NCBI GenBank assembly: GCA_943736015.1
Contig: OX031072.1
Coordinates: 320,001 to 384,000 of the forward strand
Length of the DNA stretch: 64,000 nucleotides
Origin: Tridacna crocea
Lineage: Eukaryota > Mollusca > Bivalvia > Cardiida > Cardiidae
Direction of reading: 5' to 3'
Below are positions 24,847 to 36,907 of the stretch, piece by piece; positions within the stretch are counted from its first letter, which is position 1; the number at the start of each line of letters is the position of its first letter. A model generated the notes under the pieces. That model did not search any database. It was not told the DNA's origin and was given only the letters and a program-made list of their open reading frames with translations. The translations under genes were made by a program, and so were the position numbers.

Positions 24847-25128
24847 TTTATTTCATGCTTTTAACCTTTTCTAGGAGGAGCTTTATCAAAATCCAGTACA
24901 TTTCTTTTCCGTTATTCCCCGTGACGTACCCCTCCCGCATAGCAATGCATTACAATAAATATTACGTCAAACGCGAGAAATGTAAGGTAAATGACGTCAT
25001 ATTTCCATCTGGTTATGAGGCATGTGCAATTAACCTAGGCAACAAGAACATGAAGATCGGTACTAGTGTAAGTCGAAAAATATTTTCACTGCTATTTCTC
25101 GATATTCTACTGGAAAGCATGAAATAAA
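24847..25128. mobile_element. Short inverted-repeat element upstream of the TM exon
   Basis: Perfect 15-bp ends TTTATTTCATGCTTT / AAAGCATGAAATAAA. The 90-codon frame inside it is not supported as a gene. Confidence 0.7.
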
Positions 25129-25328
25129 GAGTCTGGATCCAGGCTGCCATTTTGCTGATTTCGCAGATGGTGTAAAGGTAACTGAAAATGACAGTGCACA
25201 GTACAAAAATGTCTAACTCCTAGAAAAAATGCCTTAAAAGTTATAATGATTTGGGCTATTTTTTTATCTTAAAAATTCCATTTTTTCATTCATTTAGAAA
25301 TTAAACAGGCTTCAAAATTTCTTTGCAG

Positions 25329-25545
25329 CAGATAGGCCAACGCAGACAACAGAAAGGTATAATAGTTCCACAGTACATAGCTCTACAGCCCACTTGCCAA
25401 AACAGACAACAGAGTGTAGTGATGGTTTCAAGGGCCAATTTGCCATTCTAGTTGTACTGAATTCACTGATTTTATTGATCTGTGTATTCATATGTGTACT
25501 TATCTATGTGTCAGGGAAGTGCACGCGAGTTCAGGAGCTCTCGAA
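25329..25545 (+). CDS. TNFR exon 3: Ser/Thr-rich stalk and transmembrane helix
   Basis: A 217-nt exon. It completes a codon begun in exon 2 and ends with two bases of a codon finished in exon 4. It encodes about 36 residues rich in Thr and Ser (TQTTERYNSST, HSSTAHL), typical of an O-glycosylated stalk, then a hydrophobic helix (FAILVVLNSLILLICVFICV) followed by basic residues (SGKCTR). This orientation fits a type I receptor. The acceptor is a tandem NAGNAG (tttgcag|cag|at), so either AG keeps frame with one codon gained or lost. The donor is aa|gtaaga. The phase match with exon 2 supports direct joining, though another exon in the 4.5 kb intron cannot be excluded. Confidence 0.85.
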
Positions 25546-26579
25546 GTAAGAACACAATATTTTGAGCCTATAGTCTCCAATTGTCTGCTTCTTTCTTTAC
25601 CATTATAATTTATTTTTGTCTCAATGCCCCTTTGTCGGCCTGCCAGTCTGTCTCAGTCTGTCAGTCTCCACCTTTCCAATATCTCCCTTTGTTTCTGTCC
25701 ATTTGTCTTTCTTCTTTCTATATTTCTTTCTGTCTACCTGTTTGATATGTGTTTGTCTGTCTGCCTTCTTATTTATCCCCTTGGATAGTTATTTTCCCAC
25801 GCCAAAGGCGAGGGGATAGAGTTTTTGTATTATCTGTCCGTCCTACCGGTGGTCCGTTTGTTCATCCGTCTGGACATACATATATATATATACTAAAATC
25901 ACTGACAAAAATATGCGAAACTTCATACATGTGTTCCTAATGATAGTCCACCGAAGGATTTTTTTTTTAATGCCGGTGTCATAAAAAAAGGGGCTTGATG
26001 TATTTTTCTATTTTGGACCAATATATCTTTAGCTATAGGACAAATTTTATGAAACGTAATTTTCAAATTATTCATCATAAACCACGTTGCGACAGACAAT
26101 CATTTTTTTTTCCAATAAAATGCTGTGTCGTGAAAAAGGAGGCTTAATGTATAATTTCATTTTGAACCCACAACAAAAAGGCCATATGTACACGCAAAAC
26201 ATGTGTTTGTATCGAAAACAGATAGTTGTTTTGGCGGGGTGTATCATTTCAACAAAATCGCTTGTTAGTCTTTTTCTGAAATGCAATTTGAAGTTTTGTA
26301 TTAGTTTTGAAAATCAATGAATACTGACAATTTTGTTTCATTTCTTTATACTGTTTGTAGATCAATTAAAAGTAATTGAAGTTTTGCTGCAATACTGCTA
26401 CCTCTGCAATAAAATATATGAAGAAAGCATACTACTACCATCATTATAATTGCTATTTACTGATATTACTACAAGCAACATAGTCTTCATCATCATGTCT
26501 TTAGGTTCACTAGCATTACAGCCAGCACAGCTATTGTTATTGTTACAAGATTTAATACTTTTGTCTTTATTAAATCCAG
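25546..26579 (+). other. Intron 3 of the TNFR gene
   Basis: Contains CTGT-rich low-complexity sequence (25600-25780) and a short relative of the GTCCGTCC repeat family (about 25790-26268; begins near cgccaaaggcgagggg, ends near atcgcttgttag). No exon is seen. Confidence 0.55.
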
Positions 26580-26622
26580 ATGTTCCTGTTGTCCGAACTG
26601 CCGTAATAGGCCCGCAAATCCT
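26580..26622 (+). CDS. TNFR exon 4: cysteine-rich juxtamembrane segment
   Basis: A 43-nt exon (one base plus 14 codons) that completes the AAA codon started in exon 3 and ends in phase 0. It encodes CSCCPNCRNRPANP. The acceptor (taaatccag) has a weak pyrimidine tract; the donor is ct|gtaagc. Four cysteines in seven residues just inside the membrane could be lipidation sites or a metal-binding cluster; that is speculation. Support comes mainly from phase, since it bridges the phase-2 end of exon 3 to the phase-0 repeat exons. Confidence 0.7.
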
Positions 26623-27590
26623 GTAAGCATCATTATTACTCTGTATTTCCCTGGCATGCAGATGAATTAACTCTTATCTTGCTAAATACGTGAAATGAAA
26701 CGTTCAAGTCAGAAGCAAAAACCAAAACTTTGCTATTTCAGTGGGATTTCTATGTATATTGTGATTATTATGCTCAAATAAGTCTGAAATCATTTTGACA
26801 AAGGAAGGACTAGTAATTGCTCATTTTGTCAATAAGAGTCTGCTACAAAACAGAAATAATTCCATGACAAATGTCAAAGTGGTAGACTGTTACATGGATT
26901 GTCAAAAAAGCCTCATGTTAGATGCCCTGAAATTACAACTCAGTTAGCAAAGAACTTTATTTACTGTAAACTTGTCAGGTTACAATCCACTTAAATCAGC
27001 ATATTATTATCACTTTATCAGTACTTAAGCAATGCTACAAAGAAGTCATCATAAAATTTGATAACCTAGGATGATATTCCCAGATTATTATTAAACTGTT
27101 AGGTCTGGTGGGGTAACTTGAATATTACTGACGCTTTACAACACAATGTTCAGTTTAAATGACCCTAGAGGAAAATGTTTTTTTTTACTACTTACCAAAC
27201 GACATAATTTAATGCTAGTCCAAATATAAAGCATTTGCAGACGACAATATTAATGTGAATTAAACACTAAAATGGGAAGGGTAGAAAACATCAAGGGAAA
27301 AGGAGAAGATGCTGAAAAGAAGAAAATGATGGTTACCAGCATTTTTTCTCCTTTCCCACAAAGTTTTCAAAAAGCTTTTTCCTCAGGATGGTGAAAAGGT
27401 TTCTTTGAGCGGTAAAGGGTTAAAACATTGTGGAAGATGAAGAAAACACAATGTTTCCTACACTCTCAAGATCATATACCATTATTTAACCCGCTTGTAA
27501 ATTGTCGTTTGATATACTTTCAATTTGGCAAGTATTGATACTTTATATATAGCAATGAGTTAACTACATGTCGCTTTTTATTTATTACAG

Positions 27591-27641
27591 GGAGTGAACG
27601 CTTCTCCACTGAATACAAACAGTGAAAGTGGCAGGCTATCG
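27591..27641 (+). CDS. TNFR tail exon, repeat copy 1 (51 nt)
   Basis: Flanked by atttattacag and |gtaaagtga. It encodes 17 residues, GVNASPLNTNSESGRLS, with no carried bases at either end, so it can be spliced in or skipped without changing frame. It is the only copy with Leu at residue 7; all others have Pro. I do not recognise the peptide as a known domain. It is Ser/Asn-rich and predicted disordered by composition. Confidence 0.8.
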
Positions 27642-28361
27642 GTAAAGTGACTTCTTTTTTAGAGATTCAGAAATTACAGCTTTAACCCTTTGCCTTACGA
27701 AAACATGTTTTAATGACTTTAAGAGAGAAAGCCTTTAAAACCATTGTAGAGAAATCATATTCACGTTACCAGCATTTTCCTTTTTCCACCATGTTCACTA
27801 CCCTTTCGGTTAAAAATGCCATCAATTCAGCCACTCTAAATTTGTAGTTTTCAAGGAGTCTAAAGTTTTCTTGTATGTAAATATTCAAACCTTTTGTCAC
27901 CTTGAATCATGTTTCATAAAACTGAAATAATTTTACTCCAAAATATTTGGTATTAAAATGAAATTACAGTTAAAGCAAGTCTAAGAAAAAAGTTGATCTT
28001 TGTTATTCTTCAGTCCTACAGAGATTTATAGTTCTTATAAATGCATTGTGTCCCTGAAAGAAAAAGAAGCGCAAATTGCACTTTCACCCTTGTTAGCAGA
28101 TGAGGTAGTATAAGAAAACAGTTGATATTTGATATTTTCCTGTCCCACATAGATTTATAATTATCATAAATGGATTGTTTCATACAAGGAAAGAAAAAAG
28201 AGCAAAATGCACTGGCATTGTTGGCAGATGAGGTTATAAATACTTATCAGTAATTATAACTCCTTGCTGATAGTCAAACATAGATCAGTTCTACTACATT
28301 ACCTCTTTTATAAACCCTTGAAATCAAAAAAACCCTTGTACCAAATGTGCAGCTGTAATCT

Positions 28362-29431
28362 TTAAAGGGGATTTAGGTTTCTCACATCTCACCAAATTAA
28401 AAAATATATATATCACTGAAAGTTATATGAAAAATCAATACAAATCATCAATAATTATGAATCATAAAATTAGACAAACAATTCTTTTGATGGCATTCCC
28501 TTAAAGGTGGATATTTAGAATTTTCACATCACACCAAATTAAAAAATATATATATCATTGAAATTTATATGAAAAAACAATACAAATCATCAATAATTAA
28601 GAATCATAAAATTACAACAACATTTTTTTTTTTTATGGTTTTCCCTTAAAAGGCTACGTAGCCTCTTAAGCTATTTTTAGATTTCACACCAAAAATCAAT
28701 GAAGTATTGTGGGAATGTCAAGTGACTGGCACGTGACTAATAACGCTTAAATTCCATTATATAACAAACATGTAACAGTTATTTTCCATAATATCTTCTT
28801 CGGACGGTTGTTTGAGACTTTGTCTGTGTTTTCCTGTATTTAAATGAGAGAATTGATAATATAAAATACAACGTGTCTTCCGTTGGTGTCAACCTGGTCC
28901 GTAATAGATCTCTAATTTCTCGTGTTACCGGATTGTTTTCGACTACTGGGGTTTTATGTACGCAAATTAAAAGGCTATCGGAGTATAAGGATGATTCTTT
29001 TGCATTTTTGTAAAATTTTTGTCCCAAAATCTGAAGGGTCACCTTTAAAAGGCTACATACTTCTTTATCTATTTTTACATTTCGCTTTACAAATAAAAAA
29101 CATTGTGGGAATGTTAAGTGACTGGCACGTGACTAATGACGCTTTGAAAATTGCAAAACATAATAAACATGTTATTATTTTCCATAATGTCTTCTTCGGG
29201 CGCTATGTTTGAAGATTCATCTGTGTATTTTTTGGTTTGTAAATGAGCCAGTCGCTCATGTACAGACAGACAGTGTTTCCCGTCGATGTCAACCTGGGCA
29301 GTAGTATATCTCTAATTTCTCATGCTGTCGGATGGTTTATGACAACTATAAGGCTTTGGGAATATAAGGATGATTTTTTTTTTTTGTCCTTTTGTAAAAG
29401 TTCGTCTCAAATTCTGAAGGACCACCTTTAA
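28362..29431 (+). mobile_element. Family K element containing a second family K element
   Basis: Outer copy 28362-29431 is split at its internal cccTTAAaaggctac site by an inner copy (28501-29048) with TTAA at each end. The uninterrupted site is visible at 35040, 43684 and 47824. Confidence 0.85.
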
Positions 29432-29639
29432 AATGTCTATGCATACCGTGAATATTAATAAGTCCGAGATTAGTCATTAAGCCATTAATTCCATATGTTG
29501 CCCCAAAACGGGTTTTCTGCCTAATAAGCCTTTGAGTCATCAATAAATGATGACTTTAACAGGGGATGTGTTATGGAAGACCACTCCTTCATGCATGGCT
29601 TTGTCCCGATATAAATGTAATACCTGACAACTGCATTAG

Positions 29640-29745
29640 AGAGATATCTCTTAAGCTCAGTGGTTATGGTATTGGTCTTTTTAGTCTCGAAAAACGAGTA
29701 TATTACTTTGTCCGCATGGGTTCGAATTGCGACAGTTGCAGTTTT
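29640..29745 (+). repeat. tRNA-like (SINE-derived) segment, array copies
   Basis: A-box-like agctcagtggttatggta and B-box gggttcgaattgc, about 64 bases apart (longer than a normal tRNA), without a credible acceptor stem. Repeated at about 35667, 44309 and 48453. The same-length open frames found in all four copies on the minus strand are side effects of recent duplication. Confidence 0.5.
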
Positions 29746-30803
29746 TATTTCAGCTATACATTTGTTCATTGGTTTCTTTTGTAAAGGAGTTTGTTCGTAA
29801 GACATATGAGAAATTACTTGCCAGCATTTATGACTGCTTGCGGATAGTCAAATGGGTCAACTATGCTGTATAACCCGTCTATCATAAGCCCCTAGACTCA
29901 AAAGCTCCTGCACTCAATGTACAGCTGAAAACTTTAGAATTTTTATGTATATTGTGATTATTATGCTCAAATAAGTCTGAAATCATTTTGACAAAGGAAG
30001 GACTAGTAATTGCTCATTTTGTCAATAAGAGTCTGCTACAAAACAGAAATAATTCCATGACAAATGTCAAAGTGGTAGACTGTTACATGGATTGTCAAAA
30101 AAGCCTCATGTTAGATGCCCTGAAATTACAACTCAGTTAGCAAAGAACTTTATTTACTGTAAACTTGTCAGGTTACAATCCACTTAAATCAGCATATTAT
30201 TATCACTTTATCAGTACTTAAGCAATGCTACAAAGAAGTCATCATAAAATTTGATAACCTAGGATGATATTCCCAGATTATTATTAAACTGTTAGGTCTG
30301 GTGGGGTAACTTGAATATTACTGACACTTTACAACACAATGTTCAGTTTAAACGACCCTAGAGGAAAATGTTTTTTTTTTTTACTACTTACCAAACGACA
30401 TAATTTAATGCTAGTCCAAATATAAAGCATTTGCAGACGACAATATTAATGTGAATTAAACACTAAACACTAAAATGGGAAGGGTAGAAAACATGGTGGG
30501 AAAAGGAGAAAATGCTGAAAAGAAGAAAATGATGGTTACTAGCATTTTATTCTCCTTTACCACTATGTTTTCAAAAAGCTTTTTTCCCCAGGACCCTTTA
30601 AAGGCTTCTTTGAGCGGTCAAGGGTTAAAATGTTGTAGAAAATGAAGGAAACACTTGTCGTCTTTTCCCCTCAATGTTTCCTACACTCTCAAGAACATAT
30701 ACCATTATTTCAGCCGCATGTAAATTGTCGTCTAATATACTTTCAATTGGGCAAGTCTTGAAACTTTATATATAGCAGTGAGTTGACTACATGTCGCTTT
30801 TTA

Positions 30804-32476
30804 GCTCACCTGAGCACGAAGTGCTCAAGGGGAGCTATTGTGATCGATCAATGTCCGTCGTCCGTCTGTCCGTCCGTCTGTCCGTTCACAATTACTAAAA
30901 AAATCTTCTCCTCCTAAACTAACAATCAGATTTCACTCAAATTTCACAGAAATGATCCCTAGGTGATGCACTTTCAAAATAATTCAAAGATTTTAATTCC
31001 ATGAAGAACTCTGGTTGCCATGGCAACCGAGTGAAAAAACTTTAAAAATCTTCTCCTCCAAAAATGTGAGGGCTAGAGCTTTCATATTTGGCATATAGCA
31101 TCATCTAGTGACCCTCTACCAAAATACTTCAAATCATGGCTGTAGTGTTGAAATTGGCCCTATGTTGTAGGTTCTCGGATTTCACATAGAGATAAAGAAG
31201 GAAATCTTAGAAAATCTTCTTGTCCCAAACTGTAAGGGCGAGAGCTCTCATATTTGGCATGTTGCATCATTTAGTGGACCTCTACTAAAATACTTCAAGT
31301 TATCACCCTAGTGCAGAAATTGGCCCTATGTTGTGGGGTCTTGGATTTCACAAAGAGATAAAGAAGGAAATTTTAGAAAATTTTCTTGTCCCAAACCGTA
31401 AGGGCTAGAACTTTTATATTTGGCAAGCAGCATCATCTAGTGGCCCTCTACCAAAATACTTCAAATTATGGCCCTGGTATGAAAATTAAACCTATGTTGT
31501 TGGTCTTGGATTACACATAGAGAAAAGAAAGGAAATCTTTTAATACCTTCTGGTCCAAATGGTAATGGCCAGAGCTTTCATATTTGGCATGTAGCATCAT
31601 CTAGTGGCCCTCTACCAAAATACTTCAAATTATGTCCCTGATGTAAAGAATTGGCGCTATGTTGTGGGTCTCGGATTTCACATAGTGATAAAGAAGGAAA
31701 TCTTTAGAAACCTCTTTGTCCCAAACGGTAATGGCCAGAGCTTTCATATTTGGCATGTAGCATCATCTAGTGGCCCTCTACCAACATACCTCAAATTATG
31801 GCCCTAGTGTTGAAAATGGCCCTGTGTTGTGGGTTCTTGGATTTCACGTAGCGATAAAGAAGGAAATTTTAGAAAATCTTCTTTTCCCAAACCATAAGGG
31901 CTAGAGCTTTCATATTTGGCATGTATCATCATCTAGTGGCCCACTACCAAAATACTTCAAATTATGGTCCTGGTGTGAAAGTTAGCCCTATGTTGTTTGT
32001 CTCAGATTTCACAAAGAGATAAAGAGGGAAATCTTTAAAAGTCTTTGTCTCAATAAAATCTCACATGAGTCTGCATTTAATGCTTGTTCGGAATATAACT
32101 TTGTCATCTCAAGTCAGAACAACTTCAAAATTGGTATGCATGTTTGTTGTGATATTACCGAGCACTGTGTTCAAGAACAATAACTCTACCTAGCATTGAT
32201 TTTAAGTAATTCCACTTTGATCTTTATTTTAATAGTATTGTTTGCTTGTCCAGAGTGGAATTTTGAAGTCTCAAGTCAAATTGTTTGTTTCATTGCCTAC
32301 CCTTTGCAACTATTATACCTCCTTTACAACTTGCACTGGAATTGCATTTCTTGCGACAATTTGCCGCTCTTGTTTCATCATCATTAGCCGTTGAACCTCA
32401 GTAATTATGATCTTTGTTGTCGACCTTTGCTGCTTAGTACTCAGGTGAGCAATATAGGACCATCGTGGTCCTCTTG
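30804..32476 (+). mobile_element. GCTCACC-family element inserted in the TNFR array
   Basis: Starts GCTCACCTGAGCACGAAG, then has a GTCCGTC run. Most of the element is about seven diverged tandem copies of a roughly 160-bp unit (gagctttcatatttggca...catctagtgg). It ends with the inverted sequence CTCAGGTGAGC, a small hairpin (ggaccatcgtggtcc) and CTTGTTA. The empty site in other exon units is tcgctttttatttattacag. The flanks differ from it by at most a 3-bp ambiguous overlap (TTA), so no firm target duplication is present. It carries no protein-coding capacity. Confidence 0.85.
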
Positions 32477-32489
32477 TTATTTATTGCAG

Positions 32490-32540
32490 GGAGTGAAAGC
32501 TTCTCCACCGAATACAAACAGTGTAAGTGGCAGGCTATCG
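32490..32540 (+). CDS. TNFR tail exon, repeat copy 2 (51 nt), internal cryptic donor
   Basis: Encodes GVKASPPNTNSVSGRLS, differing from its neighbours at residues 3 (K for N) and 12 (V for E). The GAA-to-GTA change at residue 12 creates gtaagt inside the exon, a textbook donor located 33 nt in. Using it would shorten the exon to 11 codons and still keep frame. The acceptor is ttattgcag. It lies directly downstream of the 1.67 kb GCTCACC-family insertion, whose 3' end is within about 14 bases of the exon. Confidence 0.75.
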
Positions 32541-33041
32541 GTAAAGTGACTTCTTTTTTAGAGATTCAGAAATTACAGCTTTAACCCTTTGCCTTTCGAA
32601 AACATGTTTTAATGACTTTAAGAGAGAAAGCCTTTAAATTCAGCCACTCTAAATTTGTAGTTTGCAAAAGCTTCCAGTTTGGAGGAGTCTAAAATTTTCT
32701 TGTTTTGTAAATATTTAAACATTTTGTCACCTTGAATCATGTTTCATAAAATTGAAACAGTTTTACTCCAAAACATTTGATATTAAAATGAAATTACAGT
32801 TAAAGACAGTCTAAGAAAAAAAGTTGATTTTTGTTATTCTCCAGTCCTACAGAGATTTAGAGTTCTCATAAATGAATTTTGTCCCTGAAAAAGAAGTGCA
32901 AATTACACTTTTACCTTGTTAGCAGAATGATGAGGTAGTCTAAGAAAAAAGTTGATATTTGATATTTTCCTGTCCTACAAAGATTTGTAGTTCTCATAAA
33001 TGGATTGAAGGAAGAAGAAGCGCAAAATGCACTTTTACCAT

Positions 33042-33294
33042 CCTCGGATACCCCTGGGTCTCCCTATTTGCTCCGCTACATTGACCCCTGGGACAATTGA
33101 CTAATAAAACTTTGAATCAGCCGCCGAAAATCAATAGGAAACGTCATAGCGTACAGTGCACTCGCCCATCACAAAATGATGATGGAACCAATGAAAAGCT
33201 AGCATTCGGCCAGCGGCAAAGCGAGGGAAATTCAATTAATTGTCCCAGGGGTCGATGTGGCGTAGCAAATAGGGAGACCCCGGGGTATCTGTGG
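33042..33294. mobile_element. 253-bp inverted-repeat element with 15-bp flanking repeats
   Basis: Ends pair over about 55 bp (gatacccctgggtctcccta / tagggagaccccggggtatc). The flanks ATGCACTTTTACCAT occur at 33027-33041 and 33295-33309 but only once in paralogous units (for example 37178), so this is a true 15-bp target duplication. No coding capacity; superfamily unknown. Confidence 0.85.
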
Positions 33295-34114
33295 ATGCAC
33301 TTTTACCATTGTTGGTAGATGTCAGCGATTATAACTCCTTGTTTAAATTTATGCATAGATCAGCTATACTATATTATCTCTATCACAAGCCCCTGAACTC
33401 AAAAGCTCCTCTACCCAATGTACAGCTGTATGCTTTAAAATGTCTTATGTATACTGTATATGTAAATACGTCCGAGATTAGCCATTGAGCTTCAATCAGC
33501 ATGTGCATGATTATCAGTATTTAAGCAATGCTACAAAGAAGTCATCATGTAATTTGATTATTATTAAACGGAATTTGGTAGTTCCACCGTTAGGTCTGGT
33601 GGGGTAACTTGAATATTACTGACACTTTACAACACAATGTTCAGTTTAAACGACCCTAGAGGAATATTTTTTTTTTTTACTACTTACTAAACGACATAAT
33701 TTAAGGCTAGCCCAAATATAAAGCATTTGCAGACGACAATATTAATGTGAATTAAACATTAAAATGGGATTTGGGAAGGGTAGAAAACATGAAGGGAAAA
33801 ATAGAAGATCAGTGCTGAAAAGAAGAAACTGATGATTACCAGTATTTTTTTCTCCTTTACCACAAAGTTTTCAAAAAGCTTTTTCCTCAGGATGGTGAAA
33901 AGGCTTTTTTGAGCGGTAAAGGGTTAAAACATTGTGGAAGATGAAGAAAACACTTGTCGTCTTTTCCCCTCAATGTTTCCTACACTCTCAAGATCATATA
34001 TACCATTATTTAACCCGCTTGTAAATTGTTGTTTGATATACTTTCAATTGGGCAAGTATTGAAACTTTATATATAGCAGTGAGTTAACTACATGTCGCTT
34101 TTTATTCATTACAG

Positions 34115-34165
34115 GGAGTGAACGCTTCTCCACCGAATACAAACAGTGAAAGTGGCAGGCTATCG
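34115..34165 (+). CDS. TNFR tail exon, repeat copy 3 (51 nt)
   Basis: Phase 0/0 exon encoding GVNASPPNTNSESGRLS. Acceptor ttattcattacag, donor |gtaaag. It keeps Gly at residue 14 like copies 1 and 2, whereas copies 4-8 carry Asp. The distance to copy 4 is 2742 bp, the long-interval type. Confidence 0.8.
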
Positions 34166-34902
34166 GTAAAGTGACTTCTTCTTTAGAGATTCAGAAATTA
34201 CAGCTTTAACCCTTTGCCTTACGAAAACATGTTTTAATGACTTTAAGAGAGAAAGCCTTTAAAACCATTGTAGAGAAATCATATTCAGGTTACCAGCATT
34301 TTCCTTTTTCCACAATGTTCACTACCCTTTCAGTTAAAAATGCCATCGATTCAGCCACTCTAAATTTGTAGTTTGCAAAAGCTTCCAGTTTGGAGGAGTC
34401 TAAAAATGTTTTTTTTTTTTAAATATTCAAAGCATTTGTCACTTTGAATCATGTTTCATAAAATTGAAATAGTTTTACTCCAAAATATTTGATATTAAAA
34501 TTAAATTACAGTTAAAGGAAGTCTAAGAAAAAAGTTGATCTTTGTTATTCTCCAGTCCTACAGAGATTTATAGTTCTCATAAATGAATTCTGTCCCTGAA
34601 GGAAAAAGAAGCACAAATTGCACTTTCACCCTTCTTGGCAGATGAGGTAGTCTAAGAAAACAGTTGATATTTGATATTTTCCTGTCCTACAGAGATTTAT
34701 AATTATCATAAATGGATTGTTTCATACAAGGAAAGAAAAAAGAGCAAAATGCACTGGCATTGTTGGCAGATGAGGTTATAAATACTTATCAGTAATTATA
34801 ACTCCTTGCTGATAGTCAAACATAGATCAGTTTTACTACATTACCTCTTTTATAAACCCCTGAAATCAAAAAACCCTTGTACCAAATGTGCAGCTGTAAC
34901 CT

Positions 34903-35458
34903 TTAAAGGGGATTTAGGTTTCTCACATCTCACCAAATTAAAGAATATATATATCACTGAAATTTATATGAAAAATCAATACAAATCATCAATAATTATG
35001 AATCATAAAATTACACAAACAATTCTTTCGATGGCATTCCCTTAAAAGGCTACGTAGCCTCTTAAACTATTTTAAGATTTCGCTCCACAAATTAAAAAAA
35101 AAGCGGTGATTGTGGGCATGTTAAGTGATTGCCACATGACTAATGACGCTTTGAAATTTGCATAACATAACAAACATGTTATTATTTTCCGTAATGTCTT
35201 CTTCGGGCGCGATGTTTGAGGATTAATTTGTGTAGTTTTGGTATGTAAATGAGCCAGATGCTCATGTACAAACAGACCGTGGTTCCCGTCGATGTCAACC
35301 TGGGCTGTATTAAATCTCAAATTTCTCATGTTGTCGGATGGTTTTTGATTACTGGGCTTTTTTGTATGACAATTATAAGGCCTGGGGAATATAAGGATCG
35401 ATATTTTTTTTTGTCCTTTTGTAAAATTTCGTGCCAAAGTCTGAAGGGTCACCTTTAA
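34903..35458 (+). mobile_element. Family K element in array long unit 2
   Basis: TTAA ends, same orientation and insertion point as in the other long units, so it was present before the unit was amplified. Confidence 0.8.
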
Positions 35459-36856
35459 AATGTCTATGCATACAGTGAATATTAATAAGTCCAAGATTAG
35501 TCATTAAGCCATTAATCCCATATGTTGCCCCAAAACGGGTTTTCTGCCTAATAAGCCTTTGAGTCATCAATAAATGATGACTTTAACAGGGGATGTGTTA
35601 TGGAAGACCACTCCTTCATGCATGGCTTTGTCCCGATATAAATGCAATACCTGACAACTGCATTAGGGAGATATCTCTTAAGCTCAGTGGTTATGGTATT
35701 GGTCTTTATAGTCTCGAAAAACGAGTATATTACTTTGTCCGCATGGGTTCGAATTGCGACAGTTGCAGTTTTTATTTCAGCTATACATTTGTTCATTGGT
35801 TTCTTTTGTAAAGGAGTTTGTTCGTAAGACATTATGAGAAATTACTTGCCAGCATTTATGACTGCTTGCGGATAGTCAAATGGGTCAACTATGCTGTATA
35901 ACCCGTCTATCATAAGCCCCTAGACTCAAAAGCTCCTGCACTCAATGTACAGCTGAAAACTTAAGAATTTTTATGTATATTGTGATTATTATGCTCAAAT
36001 AAGTCTGAAATCATTTTGACAAAGGAAGGACTAGTAATTGCTCATTTTGTCAATAAGAGTCTGCTACAAAACAGAAATAATTCCATGACAAATGTCAAAG
36101 TGGTAGACTGTTACATGGATTGTCAAAAAAGCCTCATGTTAGATGCCCTGAAATTACAACTCAGTTAGCAAAGAACTTTATTTACTGTAAACTTGTCAGG
36201 TTACAATCCACTTAAATCAGCATATTATTATCACTTTATCAGTACTTAAGCAATGCTACAAAGAAGTCATCATAAAATTTGATAACCTAGGATGATATTC
36301 CCAGATTATTATTAAACGGAATTTGGTAGTTCCACTGTTAGGTCTGGTGGGGTAACTTGAATATTACTGACACTTTACAACACAATGTTCAGTTTAAACG
36401 ACCTTAGAGGAAAATGTTTTTTTTTACTACTTACCAGACGACATATTTTAAGGCTAGCCCAAATATAAAGCATTTGCTGACGACAAATATTAGTGTGAAT
36501 TAAACACTAAAATGGGATTTGGGAAGGGTAGAAAACATGAAGGGAAAAGGAGAAGATGCTGAAAAGAAGAAAATGATGGTTACTAGCATTTTTTTCTCCT
36601 TTCCCACAAAGTTTTCAAAAAGCTTTTTCCTCAGGATAGTGAAAAGGCTTTTTTGAGCGGTAAAGGGTTAAAACATTGTGGAAGATGAAGAAAACACTTG
36701 TCGTCTTTTCCCCTCAATGTTTCCTACACTCTCAAGATCATATACCATTATTTAACCCGCTTGTAAATTGTCGTTTGATATACTTTCAATTGGGCAAGTA
36801 TTGATACTTTATATATAGCAATGAGTTAACTACATGTCGCTTTTTATTTATTACAG

Positions 36857-36907
36857 GGAGTGAACGCTTCTCCACCGAATACAAACAGTGAAAGTGACAG
36901 GCTTTCG
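36857..36907 (+). CDS. TNFR tail exon, repeat copy 4 (51 nt)
   Basis: Encodes GVNASPPNTNSESDRLS with the CTTTCG ending shared by copies 5, 6 and 8. Splice sites are intact. The intron that follows lost about 300 bp relative to its paralogues (junction near 37128) and later received the LTR retrotransposon. Confidence 0.8.

Larger units (their letters stand above)
20788..25328 (+). other. Intron 2 of the TNFR gene
   Basis: Holds a poly-C inverted-repeat element (21036-21360), a 1.07 kb element with TATACGCCCGAAGGG ends (22743-23811), a short hairpin repeat (23875-23935), a foldback (24703-24833) and a short inverted-repeat element (24847-25128). Stretches 21361-22742 and 23936-24700 show no coding signal apart from a fragment of the hairpin MITE family around 24165-24395. 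Confidence 0.6.

Noticed and set aside
24855..25127. 90-codon frame upstream of the transmembrane exon
   Set aside because: Coincides exactly with a short inverted-repeat element and has no receptor-like cysteines.
25616..25940. Two short frames with CTGT-derived Ser/Val-rich peptides
   Set aside because: Low-complexity sequence and the start of a repeat element.
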